Of a stretch of DNA of 64,000 nt, positions 34,101 through 49,534 are shown in pieces. The stretch is from Kuschelorhynchus macadamiae (taxonomy: Eukaryota; Arthropoda; Insecta; Coleoptera; Curculionidae). The position numbers were made by a program, and so were the translations under genes. The notes under the pieces are model-generated. The model was not told the origin of the DNA, did no database searches, and saw nothing but the letters and a program-made list of their open reading frames with translations. The DNA is taken from NCBI GenBank assembly GCA_030620095.1, contig JAUTXW010000056.1, positions 807,501-871,500 of the forward strand, read 5' to 3'. Position 1 is the first letter of the stretch, and each line of letters begins with the position of its first letter.

Positions 34101-35319
34101 AATGCATTTATCCACTTTTAGACATAGGCTTCTTGGGTAGCCACGGTATAATTATTATTATGTTATTTTCCCTATATTCTTTATAGTTTTTTGTACTATT
34201 TACTCTATTTGGCTTAGATATATTGTGTATGTATTGATTTTTTGTTATGAAGGTAATAAGGCACATCAAAAATTTGAAAATTTGGAGAAATTTTATATAA
34301 ATACATCCTTCATATTGTTTAATGAAAACGCCGATTAAGCAGCAGAGCTTTATCTGAACAGGTCAGTTAAGTACCTTCCTACATTTCAGAATTTATTATT
34401 TAAAGTTTTATAAATACCCTGAGAAAAGACTATTTCGGGAAATAGGACTTAATTTATGTCAATATCTTTCGGCAAACCTTGGCCCCAAGTCTACAGCAAA
34501 AGAAATGAATAACCTGAGGTTAACTTTTTGGAACAGGTTCAAGCAAAAGCGAAAGTTGTATGTTTCTATCTTTACTCCTACGCGAGATATCCCATACACC
34601 ATATGAAAATGTGACACCATATACAGGAAGTATAAAATAGCCGAAAAAGATAAATGGGTCCGTACTAGTCAAATTACTCAAATTATATGGCAAATTTTCA
34701 ACCGATTTTGCGAAAAATGTTTTGGTTTATAATTTTGTTAGGAAAAAATTAATACGCTTATGTACTCATTTTGTACGTATTCTTATTACCGATTGCCTTC
34801 TGTCTTGGATAATTTCTTATCAAACTTTCATTTTGACAGAAACCTTAAAATCCAAAATTGTATATCTTATTACCCTTTTCTCTAATAATTTCTGATAATT
34901 AGATGTTAATCTATCAATTATTACAATTTTTTGCCATATCTTTTATGGAGACAGCACATATTCCATTTTAATTGGTAGTTATTTCAAAACAATCAATCGA
35001 TACGTAGTATGTAATAAAAAAGTCAGCCTTCAATCTTCTCAAAAACAATAATTTGGTATCCCTTTTTGGCAAAATTGGCGATAATTTATATACCCAGTCC
35101 AAAGCTGCTAATAACGGTCATAAAAAGGCTCCAAACTGGCGGTAACTTGGTAAAAATATAACCTGATAATTAACAATGTGTCGAAACAAGTTTTGATCGA
35201 CAGCGCGTGAGAAAATATTTTTTTTTGTTTTATGTCAACGCTCAATTTTACTTTAATATAAAAAGATATTTTTAATACGCATACAAATGTGAATATTAAC
35301 GTCGCCTCAGTGCCGTAAT
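31148..35319. other. Gene-free AT-rich region
   Basis: No recognisable protein or RNA gene. A tract at 33674 (TATAGGGTGTCCCATTTACA) resembles a common insect repeat end. The small frame at 32652-32846 has no motif. Confidence 0.45.
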
Positions 35320-35880
35320 ATATTTTTTCTACTTTGAAGACATCCTTTAGATACGCAAAATAGTGTCGTATTGGCCCTCTTTTCGACCCTACTTTTTTTT
35401 CTCTAAAAAGTCATGGCCACTTCGAATTTGAAACCATTCACTTATCAAAACTGAAAACAAAAACGATTTTTATGTAATTGCTTTGAGCATGCATTGTCAC
35501 CAACTTGAAAATGGTCAACAGTAAATATGTGTTTTCAAGGTAATTCTTTTTTAATACAAAATAAAAAAATTAGTATAAAACACTCATTTCAGGAAACATA
35601 AGAGCCCTAACCTAGGGCTCCTGCATGACTTATAAAACAAGTCTTTTCCAATTTTCGATATGCAAAGTAGTAACGTACTCTTTTCGACACTACTTTTTTT
35701 CTCTCCACAAAGTTGGCTTGGCCACCTCAAATTTGAAAGCGCTTATGTCTCAAAATTGAAAAACAAAAAGGATGCGCGTGTAATTGCCACTTCTGTAATA
35801 GATTGTCAGCAGCTAGAAAATGTGCAGCAGTAAATATGTTTTAAAAAGCTTTTATTTCATTTCACTTATGTTAGTTACTT
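35320..35880. repeat. Two tandem copies of a dispersed repeat (about 290 bp each)
   Basis: Copy A (about 35345-35640) and copy B (about 35641-35880) share ATATGCAAA-like starts, CGACNCTACTTTTTTTCTCT, GGCCAC.TC.AATTTGAAA, AAAATTGAAAA.AAAAA, GTAATTGC and AGTAAATATGT in the same order. Related pieces lie at 36535-36690 and 45105-45360. No coding potential. Confidence 0.65.
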
Positions 35881-35929
35881 AGCTTGTTGGTATGTTAGGG
35901 GCAAGTAACTTTGAAGCAGTTCACACGGC

Positions 35930-36374
35930 GTAAAATACGCTAAAATTACAGAACAAAATAAATGTAAAAACAGTTCCCGTTATCGAAACTGACTGAGATT
36001 AGGTATATATACATAAACTTGATGACAATATAATATCATGCTGTTCAGTCGTGAATGTTTTATATAAGCATGCCTAAAAAGGACAAAAAAGTTCCCGTTA
36101 TAGTACTTAGTTGACTGAGATTTGGCATACATACACGATCCAAAATAAAATAAATGTAAAAAAATATTTTTTTAAAAAGCTTTTGTTTATAAACTACTGA
36201 ACTGAAAAGTAAAAAATAACTAAGCTTACATAAAAGCTTGAGGCGTGAAGAAAATATTCAAATTTTTAAAAGTTCTGTGTTTATGTAAGTTTAATTATCT
36301 TTTTAATATTTAGTTCAATAGCCTACAAATAAAAACTTTTTCAAAAACTGTTTTTTACATTTCTTTTATTTAAA
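35930..36374. repeat. Direct and inverted repeats, imperfect palindrome
   Basis: GTTCCCGTTAT..GACTGAGATT occurs at about 35971 and 36090 as a direct repeat. The stretch 36142-36234 and its inverted partner 36279-36374 form an imperfect palindrome of about 93-bp arms. Both arms contain AAATGTAAAAAA, a TATTGAACT/TACTGAACT block and AA.CTTACATAAA, with a 44-bp spacer. This may be a foldback element. Confidence 0.6.
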
Positions 36375-36534
36375 GATATACTCTCTTGATACGTGATTAC
36401 ATATGCGGTATGATTTCTGAGGATAATAACAATTTTGCTCAAAATATCCATTTTGTTTTCCAAAGAATCTAAAGCATACACATTTCTGTTCAAGTAGGTA
36501 TTAGCTAGGATTGTCGCATAAACTCTTCTAAAAT

Positions 36535-36690
36535 ATTGGCAGTATAGAACTTTTTTAAAATATAGTGCACAAAATAGAAAAAAATAGTATAAAGTATACT
36601 TGTTTCATAAAGACATTTTTAATCTGACTCACCTTTTAGAAATCTGGCCTGAGACTGGTTTTCTAACGTAGGGCTCGTGCTATAAAATAA
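36535..36690 (+). repeat. Third piece of the dispersed repeat
   Basis: ATATAGTGCACAAAATAGAA through GGCTCGTGCTATAAAAT matches 45230-45350 closely. Confidence 0.7.
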
Positions 36691-41434
<4,744 letters not shown>

Positions 41435-41734
41435 AGTACACCGCCAAATATTATTGAAGCAGCCACAACCACTTCGATCGAATTATTACCAGAAATTTGA
41501 GGGAAAAAGTATGAACTTGTGTATAAACTATTTATAGAGCTGGGAAGTCAAAAAAATGTTAATTCATTTTCGGAAATTGTCCTTCTGGCCTATTTTGGAG
41601 AATTGTCAGAAAAGTATAAATCTTCCTTATTATGGGCACATTACTCGATGTTAAAGAATACGCTTTCTATTAAAGAAAATGTTAATATTGAAATTTATCA
41701 TAGAATTCGTGCTCGTGGAAAGTCGGAAGGTTAG
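41435..41734 (+). pseudogene. Crypton-like tyrosine recombinase, N-terminal fragment
   Basis: About 100 codons match the core-binding part of Crypton-type tyrosine recombinases as I remember the family: a TSIELLPEI start, KKYELVYKLF, NSFSEIVLLAYFGELSEKYK, SSLLWAHYSMLKNTL and IKENVNIEIYHRI. That domain grips the DNA substrate; the catalytic domain (R..HxxR..Y) should follow but is absent, since the frame ends at 41734 and nothing similar comes after. A TGA interrupts the frame near 41499. The piece is a truncated relic. I assigned it by recall of the motif pattern, without a search. Confidence 0.6.
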
Positions 41735-41916
41735 GTTTAGTAGGAAACTATAAAAAAATATGTGAATTTCTGAAGATGGTTTTGGTCAATCAAAAGAAAC
41801 GTCAAATAAACAAAAAATATTGAATATAAATTGACCGAAACACACAAGAGAAACTATATACTATATAACTATATAATAAACCTGTTTTATTTAAATTGTG
41901 TTATAGTTGTAGAAGT

Positions 41917-42036
41917 ATAGTATTTTACTCACAAGTAATGGTTTTTACTCTCTCAGATCATTACGACACTCGTCTGCGGCTCGTGTCATCTTCCTGACTA
42001 ACGATATCATTACTTGCTCATTAGATAATATACTAT
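41917..42036. mobile_element. Palindromic MITE-like element
   Basis: Ends ATAGTATTTTACTCACAAG and (reverse strand) ATAGTATATTATCTAATGAG are imperfect inverted repeats. The arms also share AAGTAATG. The centre contains GACACTCGTCTGCGGCTCG followed by TGTC, a hairpin with a short loop. Confidence 0.55.
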
Positions 42037-42263
42037 TTTATAAAACATTCTTGTGATTACTACCAACCAATGGCGAACAAATGAGAATTTTTTCACAAGT
42101 AATTATACGGCTATAATTTTCTTGGTATTAAAATGTTTGCCTTCATGATATATACCACTTATTCTCTGATTAATTTTACACAAAAAATAAACTTTTAGTT
42201 AAAGTCGATAAATCATAGACATTATGAGATAATCGATTGGACTTTGCGTCGCTCTATTGTCTC

Positions 42264-42381
42264 CAACGCAGTGCGAGAGATCCCTTTAGTTTCAAAAGAT
42301 ATGGAGAAAGGCAGAAATTTATCTATCTTATAACTAGTGGGATTTCTGCCTTTATTATCTCCGTCTCTCTCACCCATTGTG
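42264..42381. mobile_element. Palindromic MITE-like element
   Basis: Outer arms CAACGCAGTGCGAGAGATCC and (reverse strand) CACAATGGGTGAGAGAGACG pair imperfectly. Inner arms GGAGAAAGGCAGAAAT and ATTTCTGCCTTTATTATCTC pair well around a 22-bp loop. Confidence 0.55.
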
Positions 42382-44550
42382 CATATTTAAGGGGGCCAGT
42401 CTATATAACCTATTATGTCAATGGTCCGAATCTAAACTTTTGTATTTTGTGTATTTTCGAACATCGAATAAATGAAATCCATGCAAACGATTTAAATAAA
42501 AATTGATGAAATATTCGACAATTAGTTGATTCGCCAATTTGTTCATTCATACGAATTACCGAATATAATGTTTGCGGACGAATGATCGAATAGATGAATA
42601 GTGAGTAGCGGGCTTTACTCTGTCCGAATATTAATAAAATCCACTCAATTATTAAAAAGTGCACTAGAAGGGTAAACAATCAGGACATTTCTGTGGTTAA
42701 TCATGTCAAGTTTCATTATTTTTGACATTTGTAATAATTAGGTTTGTTTTTTTTTTTAATATTCTCTTTTTAGAACAAAATAAATTATTTTATATTAAAA
42801 TAACTGGTACATTGTTGCATTTAATGACTTGAACAAAGAAATACTTTTTGTAGAAAATTGATTAGAGAATATGAGCCAAATATCATTGTCAGATGCTAAC
42901 AGAAAAAAGTTATGGACGAATAATGGTGAAAAACTGCATAATCTTGCTCGCGAGCCACTGGCCACGGTCGGTAATATTGATAAGAATATATTATAAAAAA
43001 AATGTATATCTGTACATGTTCCTACTTCATCAAGTTTCATTCCAATCAATTATTCGGGCTTGAATATACAGTGAAAAACCAAATTAAAACAATTAACACC
43101 ATGCATCTTGAAAATGAAGCTGTTTCGGACCTATGTATAGATAACATGTTTGTCTTATTTTATGTTAAGTAATCTACCATTGAGCGATCGCCGATGTATA
43201 CGAAGAAGTAAGAACAGTTTTGGTACCGTGAACTTTTTGGCCTTTTCTAAAATTAATTGTTTAATAAACCATTATTGAAAACCAAGTTTAAATAATATAA
43301 CAATAAATCTTCGACACTTTCTGTATATAAATAAGATACCCTACTTTTTCTTGTAGGTACTTTTCAATTATACGTAAAATTTTGGACACAACTCTTATTG
43401 TATTTTCAAGCAAATTTTAACAACTAAAATTCTAAGTTAGTGTATTTCCAAAAGTGGAACGATCACAAATAAAGTTATACTAAATATCAATTATACTTTA
43501 AATAGATAGTCAAATTAGGCACTTTTATAAACTCGCCACATCAATTGGTAGTGTCTTCAATTAAACGTAATTTGAGCCTGCATCCAACAATATTTGTGAT
43601 AACTGTTAAAAAAAAAAGAATACAAAAATCCTAATGGCCGTGGTATCAGCCTCTGCTGATGTCTCGTGTGATAATATTTACGGCTAGTTCCATATTGATT
43701 GTTATTTCAATCCGTAAAATATAAATATCTTAGACCAAGAAAGTTGTATCAGTTCATTTAGAATGATGATTTTATCATGATTACTGTTTATTTTTAATAA
43801 TAGAAGATTTATTTTCACATACCAATTCTTTTGAAAAACAATGTGTGATGAAGTAACTAGTCGTTGAGCCAATATATCTAGGTTCTCTTTAATTGCAGTT
43901 AGTAAGGTGGATGCGTTCCTAACACACCCAAAAACCGCGAGGTTTTTAATATGCAAGATGTAAAATATGAGTCCGTTGATCAAGAAGTGAATACAGAAGT
44001 ATCAGATGATTTTCTAGTGTTATCACTTACCAAGTCCTTTCCACTGTTACAACCAACGGTATTGTCCGTAGCACCTATAATAATTATTCAATTTGGACCC
44101 ATTCAGTTATTTCCTTCTATGTATGTCGAGCAAAAAGATATGTTCCGGAATTCCAAAGTAAAGAAAAAGATGTAGGGTGAGATATTGGAAACCAAGTAGA
44201 AATTTCGGATAAGGTATGGGACAAAAAAATTCGGAAATTGAAAGCTACTTAATTAAGACTTTTAAATAAAAAAGGAAATCTGGAAGAGGAGTAGTCCCTT
44301 GAACTCCTTTGACAAAATATTTCTGAGAGATCGTAATGTAAATCCAGAGATTGAGGAAACTGACTCCTGAACATTCAGTACAGTATCTAGACAAGGACTG
44401 AAAACACTGCCTCAAATCTAATATCACTAGCAGCACTATTGATATGTACTCTAACAGATCCTACTCCTGGTATAATTATGGAAGCTGAGAAGTCCACTAC
44501 TCCAAAGACCATTGAACATTCTAATATAAAATCAGTTCATACAGCGACTT

Positions 44551-44930
44551 CTCCTATAAGAAAAAGATGATTTGATAGATTTCATTAATTAGTTTAAGAT
44601 ATTAGCACGAGAGAGAAAGAATGTTAAAAGCCTACAAGATAGAGAAGATGGTGTGCTGAGTCTCTTAAAATATGATTCTCATTTTGAATTAGGTTGCCTA
44701 ACTTTCTACATATCTTGCTTTCAAACACATGGGCTTCTTGTGCACGTCTTGTATGACCCAAATAAATATTAATAAACTTTAACGTCTCATCACATATTCC
44801 TTGCAATGCTATACTATTATTTTGGATATGGATGGATTTGGATATGGCTTCCATCGACAAATCCCACACAACCTATAATGTCAAATGAACTCTTTCATTA
44901 AAGGGGTCAACATGACTTCGACATCTTGAG
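44551..44930 (-). pseudogene. PIF/Harbinger (HARBI1-like) transposase fragment
   Basis: On the reverse strand, from about 44890, one frame gives IIGCVGFVDGSHIQIHPYPK (family motif GxxDGTHIxI with a catalytic Asp). A shifted frame then gives IALQGICDETLKFINIYLG, AQEAHVFESKICRKLGNLI and ENHILRDSAHHLL, matching the family pattern CD...F.D...G.PGS.HDA.VF...I...L, and HILGDSAYPLL. The HD of the VHDARVF motif is changed to QE. A trace of the next block (LSRANIL) lies near 44600. Several stops and a frameshift are present and only the core remains. The original product was a DDE nuclease of the PIF/Harbinger type. Confidence 0.75.
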
Positions 44931-46318
44931 GTGCTAGTTTCTCCTTCAAATGGTTAATAAGCCTCTAATAACAAAATACATTAAATTTCTGATATGAAAA
45001 AAGTAATTATATCATAAAAGTCATTCACACAAAAAACATATTCCTTTAGGGGGTTGCCTGGGCACATTTCTGAAAAATAAATTTGGCAATGTTCAGTCAT
45101 AATCATCTCGATTTTGAAGTCGGTCAGAATTTTGAATTAGAAAAGTGTCACTTTAGGAATGCATTACCAATTTGAAAATGTTCAACAGCAAATAATCGTT
45201 TTAAAAGACAGTACTTTTTTTTTAAATATAGTGCACAAAATAGAAAAAAATAGGACAAAATACTCTTTTAATTAATTTTAATTTTTAATTTAATTTTTAT
45301 TTAATTTCACTCGCCCTGCTCGTTTTCTAATCTAGGACTCGTTCTATAAAATCACTGCTTATGAAACCAGTGTTTTAATATACTATTATAATAGGTCTAT
45401 TATTCCTCTATATAAAATTATCTTTGAAAGGCAAAAAAGTATTTTGTTCTTAAACAAACCTTTATGTAATGACTACTGATAAAAATAAATCAACTCCCCA
45501 AAAATGTACATACATATTACTAAGGGTGATATGGATGTATATAAGGGGGTTTATATATAACGTTGCAAATATCCACCAAGTCGTTTCTTGAAATGTCTAT
45601 AATAATTGTTTTAACTTGAATGGCTAGTGCCAGGCGAATACTATAATCACCCTCTAAAAACTTATCCAACATATTTCCTTCATTTATTGCCTTAAAAGTG
45701 AATAACAAGAAGATACAGTCAAGAAAACGATTTTACATAAAAAGTAAAATAGACCAAATCTACAATTGGCGTTTAACATAGGATAGCGGAATTAGTCAGC
45801 GCTTTAAAAGGATGCGCTGAAAAGCTAATTTTTTTTCGTTTTGCTTGATTGGCCATTATTTCATTATCCGGAATAGTTGGTAACAGAAGTTGATTTTTTT
45901 CGCCAGTTTTAATTGCATTCTTTTTCTGCAGTCTAATCAATTCTTACATTATTTTGGTTGATTATTTCCCATTATTTTTATATAAGGTGATTTTTTTTGT
46001 TGATATAATGAGAAGATTTTTATTAAATTTAGGGGTATTTCTTTTGTTTTTTAATTTTAGAACTATTGGAATTTAAGATTAGCTGATAACAATTATTTTT
46101 CTGCTGGTCATATGGCCAAATTTTTCAAAATTTCTTTTCTTGTTTTATTTTTACACTTTTTTTAACTTGCAATATTTAAACAGATTTGCTAGGGTTGTCA
46201 GACGTGATCTTTTTAAACATCTGTCCGGGCGTTCGGTATATATTTTGCAATTTAACTGAATTGTCTTCTTGTTGAGCAACCTATCCTAACCTACACATCA
46301 TATTATATAAAAATATAT
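44931..46318. other. Gene-free region with one dispersed-repeat copy
   Basis: The dispersed repeat copy is at 45105-45360. The reverse open frame at 45520-45708 has an amphipathic look but I do not recognise it. No other feature. Confidence 0.45.
45105..45360 (+). repeat. Fourth piece of the dispersed repeat
   Basis: Shares AATATAGTGCACAAAATAGA with 36560 and a CTAGGACTCGTTCTATAAAA tail with 36665. Confidence 0.65.
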
Positions 46319-46697
46319 TGTATAATTTTCACAATTACACATAAAATTTCTATAATTTAATAAGACAATTCTATGCATATTTAATATTTACTTAGATGGT
46401 ATGTACAGTGTCTACACTGACCTTCTTACAGTCACGTCAGTTGAACCTTGCACGTTCTGATGACTATACATAATATAATGTTATTAAATTTTACTATTTT
46501 GCATCATCGAGATCGCACGCATTGTTTAATTGATAGTTGTATAAATGGAATGTAAATCATAGAATAAATCAGTACGTTATTAACCACGATAATTGTTACT
46601 CATTTACTACGAACAAATACCTACTACGTCCTACATCGTCCCGCTGCTCATCTCAAGCCGAAGCTGAGCAAAGCTATTGGCAAGCAAAGCTTGCACA
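46319..46697 (+). repeat. LTR 1 (5')
   Basis: A TATAAAT box at 46540-46546 and AATAAA at 46563-46568 suggest the transcription start and poly-A signals. I see about three base differences from LTR 2, in TGTATAATTT, CATCGAGATC and AATCATAGAA. Confidence 0.9.
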
Positions 46698-46712
46698 TTG
46701 GTCCTTCGAGCC
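46698..46712 (+). other. Primer-binding site, copy 1
   Basis: TTGGTCCTTCGAGCC follows the LTR directly. It starts TGG, the complement of the CCA end of a tRNA, after one T. I cannot name the tRNA with confidence. Copy 2 is at 49384-49398. Confidence 0.65.
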
Positions 46713-46848
46713 TTAAAGCCGTTCTTCAACCGAAGAACATCCGTCCAATATACACAACCGTGTATCCGTCCATCAACTTTATCGTCCGTCCATCTACAAG
46801 CAACCAAAACCAACCATATAATCACAGTTGTCAGGAAGTCTGTCGTAC

Positions 46849-46980
46849 ATGGCAAGAAAAAAGCTGAACAGAAACCAAAGAGCTAAGAAACGTCAAGAAA
46901 AATTAGAAGAAATCGTTATAGCTTCTTTAGACGGAGTTGACATCAAAACGCACAATTCAGGTTTGCCAGTCACGCCATAG
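46849..46980 (+). CDS. Short basic open frame, 43 codons
   Basis: It starts MARKKLNRNQRAKKRQEK and ends with a TAG after LPVTP. The N-terminal half is strongly basic. It lies in the leader region between the primer site and gag and is kept in both internal copies (second at 49535-49666). It could be a remnant of an early gag-related or regulatory peptide, or chance. I do not recognise the family. Confidence 0.35.
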   Translation: MARKKLNRNQRAKKRQEKLEEIVIASLDGVDIKTHNSGLPVTP

Positions 46981-47195
46981 ATAAAAAACCGTTTGAATTC
47001 GTAACCAGGCTAGAAGCAAGATTTAAAGAGCTTTTCGGCGAATAGCTTACCACCAAAACCTGTTTTAGGGTGTCGTTGCCTGAACTGAGTAGGGTAACGT
47101 GAAGAAGCACTCGAAAAAACTAAGTGGTGGGAAAAAGCAAAGTGCCGTTAGCTTCACTCACACACACAAATATACACGTTACTTAATAATTGGTA

Positions 47196-47425
47196 TTTTC
47201 CTTGTTGCCCAGTTACCGCTGGCGAGGGGAATACTAAAAGGAATAAATAAGATATACCTGTGCCAGTTCACGCTGGCGGGCATATATTATCGTTTCCACG
47301 ATTGAGTATCACACACAAGCAAAGGCTTTTCCCCGTGACCAGTTAACGCTGGCGAGGAAAATACTTTAAGGGTTTAATAAGGTATTCCTGTGCCAAGTTC
47401 ACGCTGGCGGGCATATATTATTGAA
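47196..47425 (+). repeat. Leader repeat with four CCAG...CTGG hairpins
   Basis: Two direct units of 130 bp each hold a pair of short hairpins: CCAGTTACCGCTGG (47209-47222) with GCCAGTTCACGCTGGC (47262-47277), and CCAGTTAACGCTGG (47339-47352) with GCCAAGTTCACGCTGGC (47391-47407). Each is followed by GCGAGG or GCGGGCATATATTAT. The same array is at 49882-50111. It is in the untranslated leader, so an RNA role such as packaging, export or translation is possible but unproved. Confidence 0.75.
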
Positions 47426-47534
47426 CTCAGCTTAACATACAACACAAACAGACACTACTTGCAAACTAGCCGAAAGTAAACAAAAAACAAATAAACCAAC
47501 AAAATATCCCGTCCCGTCTGTTCAAAAATTCATC

Positions 47535-48014
47535 ATGTCTGCGGAAAGCAAAATGAATGAGCTTGTTCAAGAACAAGAAGAACTAGGAAAACAAATAATC
47601 CAGCTTATCAGCAATAGCAAGAAGGACTCTTCTTTGAGAAAAACTGAAACATATATAAAAGACCGCATCGCCACCTTAGAAAAAATATGAAAAAGTATCC
47701 AGAAAAACGACAAGGAAATAAAAAACCTAAACCTCACCGAACATGCATATTTTACCAAAAAATATGACAACCAATTAAAAGAAAAATACGAAGAAGTACT
47801 AAACTACCTAAAAACCTGTCCAAAAGCAGAAACACCTTCAGCAAGTTCCGCCGATCCCTTGGCGGAAAAAGAACAAGAACACCGTCTGAAAAAACAAAAC
47901 TTCAGGCTGCAACAACTACAAACCGACCTAAACCAAATTGAAACGGAACTAAGCCAAGGAAAGTCCAAATCTCGCTATAAGGTTCACATGGAAAAATATC
48001 AACAATATCATTAA
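47535..48014 (+). pseudogene. Gag N-terminal fragment, copy 1
   Basis: The frame starts MSAESKMNELVQEQEELG and is rich in Glu, Lys and Gln with a coiled-coil look. It contains an in-frame TGA at 47688-47690 and ends at a TAA at 48012-48014. In a complete errantivirus this would be the start of the structural polyprotein that forms the core particle; here the capsid and nucleocapsid parts are gone. The frame runs on into the deletion junction, beyond which env-like sequence begins in another frame. Confidence 0.65.
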
Positions 48015-48060
48015 AGAAACAAATAAAAAATTTCCGAATAACTTAAGGATTGTACCGACA

Positions 48061-49011
48061 ATGTTATCCACGAAGCAGACAGCTAATAAGACAAGTCTCC
48101 AAGTGTATGGGTACTTTCCAATAGCAGATGTTGCCAAGTTTGGACTTCTAAAAGCAACGCCAGTTCCGGTGAAAATCGAAAACGGATCGTATTGGAACCT
48201 CCACGTCACTAATGACTACATAGCCGTCGACTACGACACGCAACTGTACTTCCAACTTCATGAAAACGACTTACAACAATGCATTAAACCATACCCCAAT
48301 GATCCACATCAGTTTATCTGTTCACCAAGTTCAGTCAGAAACATAGAAACAAATCCTTCATGTATTATAGATGAAATATATGAACGAGCCGCTCCAAGAC
48401 ATTGCGCCATTGAAAAAAGCAGCATAAAAGGCATACTATGGAAACAGCTGTGCGCAGCCAATACTTGGATGTTCATATCCAGCTCTCCAACGGTAATATC
48501 TGTAATCTGCAATGGTGCGCGGGAAGATGTTGCAATAAACGCAACAGGGATAATTCAAATATCTCAAGAGTGTATAATTCAAAGAAAACAAAACATACTC
48601 ACGCCTAAACGAAGCACCACCGTTCCAGTGTTAAATAGTTATTCCAAAGCGGTCCCAAACTTATTAGGCAATGCGATCCACCAGAAACAACTAGACATTT
48701 TACCAACCGAGCCAGTGTTCGAACTGACAGACAGCCTTCATGAATTGATAAACGATCAAGAACACCAACAAGAGCAACTACAGAACATTCTTTGGCGAAA
48801 CATTCACCATCATTCCATAGCAATTAGCAGCATCACTACAATTATCATAGCCATTCTTATAATTGCAGGATGGTATACAGCCAAAATCATTGTAGCACAG
48901 CATCAACAGAAGAAACGCAACAGGAAACCAGATCACAGGACCACTCAAAACGAGGAATTTGAGTTAAGATCTCTCACTTCATCCATCGGAGACAGGCCGC
49001 AGAATGTATAA
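48061..49011 (+). CDS. Env C-terminal half, copy 1 (intact frame)
   Basis: A 316-codon open frame encodes the C-terminal part of an errantivirus envelope protein, a membrane fusion glycoprotein related to baculovirus F proteins. Spaced Cys residues, a W.QLC..NTWMFISSSP segment and the SQECIIQRKQ region match the family layout. A transmembrane helix follows at about residues 253-276 (ITTIIIAILIIAGWY) with a basic QQKKRNRK cytoplasmic tail. The signal peptide, receptor-facing part and cleavage site are missing, because the pol and N-terminal env sequences were lost. The frame actually opens upstream near 47960, before the first ATG. The stop codon lies inside the next LTR (49009-49011). Confidence 0.8.
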   Translation: MLSTKQTANKTSLQVYGYFPIADVAKFGLLKATPVPVKIENGSYWNLHVTNDYIAVDYDTQLYFQLHENDLQQCIKPYPNDPHQFICSPSSVRNIETNPSCIIDEIYERAAPRHCAIEKSSIKGILWKQLCAANTWMFISSSPTVISVICNGAREDVAINATGIIQISQECIIQRKQNILTPKRSTTVPVLNSYSKAVPNLLGNAIHQKQLDILPTEPVFELTDSLHELINDQEHQQEQLQNILWRNIHHHSIAISSITTIIIAILIIAGWYTAKIIVAQHQQKKRNRKPDHRTTQNEEFELRSLTSSIGDRPQNV

Positions 49012-49383
49012 TTCTCACAATTACACATAAAATTTCTATAATTTAATAAGACAATTCTATGCATATTTAATATTTACTTAGATGGTATGTACAGTGTCTA
49101 CACTGACCTTCTTACAGTCACGTCAGTTGAACCTTGCACGTTCTGATGACTATACATAATATAATGTTATTAAATTTTACTATTTTGCATCATTGAGATC
49201 GCACGCATTGTTTAATTGATAGTTGTATAAATGGAATGTAAATCTTAGAATAAATCAGTACGTTATTAACCACGATAATTGTTACTCATTTACTACGAAC
49301 AAATACCTACTACGTCCTACATCGTCCCGCTGCTCATCTCAAGCCGAAGCTGAGCAAAGCTATTGGCAAGCAAAGCTTGCACA
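49005..49383 (+). repeat. LTR 2 (middle, shared)
   Basis: It is shared between the two internal regions. The env stop codon of copy 1 falls within its first bases. Confidence 0.92.
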
Positions 49384-49398
49384 TTGGTCCTTCGAGCC
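49384..49398 (+). other. Primer-binding site, copy 2
   Basis: Identical to 46698-46712. Confidence 0.65.
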
Positions 49399-49534
49399 TT
49401 AAAGCCGTTCTTCAACCGAAGAACATCCGTCCAATATACACAACCGTGTATCCGTCCATCAACTTTATCGTCCGTCCATCTACAAGCAACCAAAACCAAC
49501 CATATAATCACAGTTGTCAGGAAGTCTGTCGTAC

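Larger units (their letters stand above)
41735..44550. other. Gene-free region with two small palindromic elements
   Basis: Apart from the palindromes at 41917-42036 and 42264-42381 I see no gene. Open frames at 42237-42506, 42413-42679, 42795-43049, 43702-43983 and 43951-44175 have no recognisable domain. Confidence 0.45.

Noticed and set aside
45520..45708. 62-codon reverse open frame (FLEGDYSIRLALAIQVKTI)
   Set aside because: It has a protein-like look, but I could not match it to any family and it has no supporting context.
46631..46855. Reverse and forward open frames at the LTR/leader border (repeated at 49317-49572)
   Set aside because: They overlap the LTR and primer site and have no family motif; the duplication only reflects the two copies of the element.
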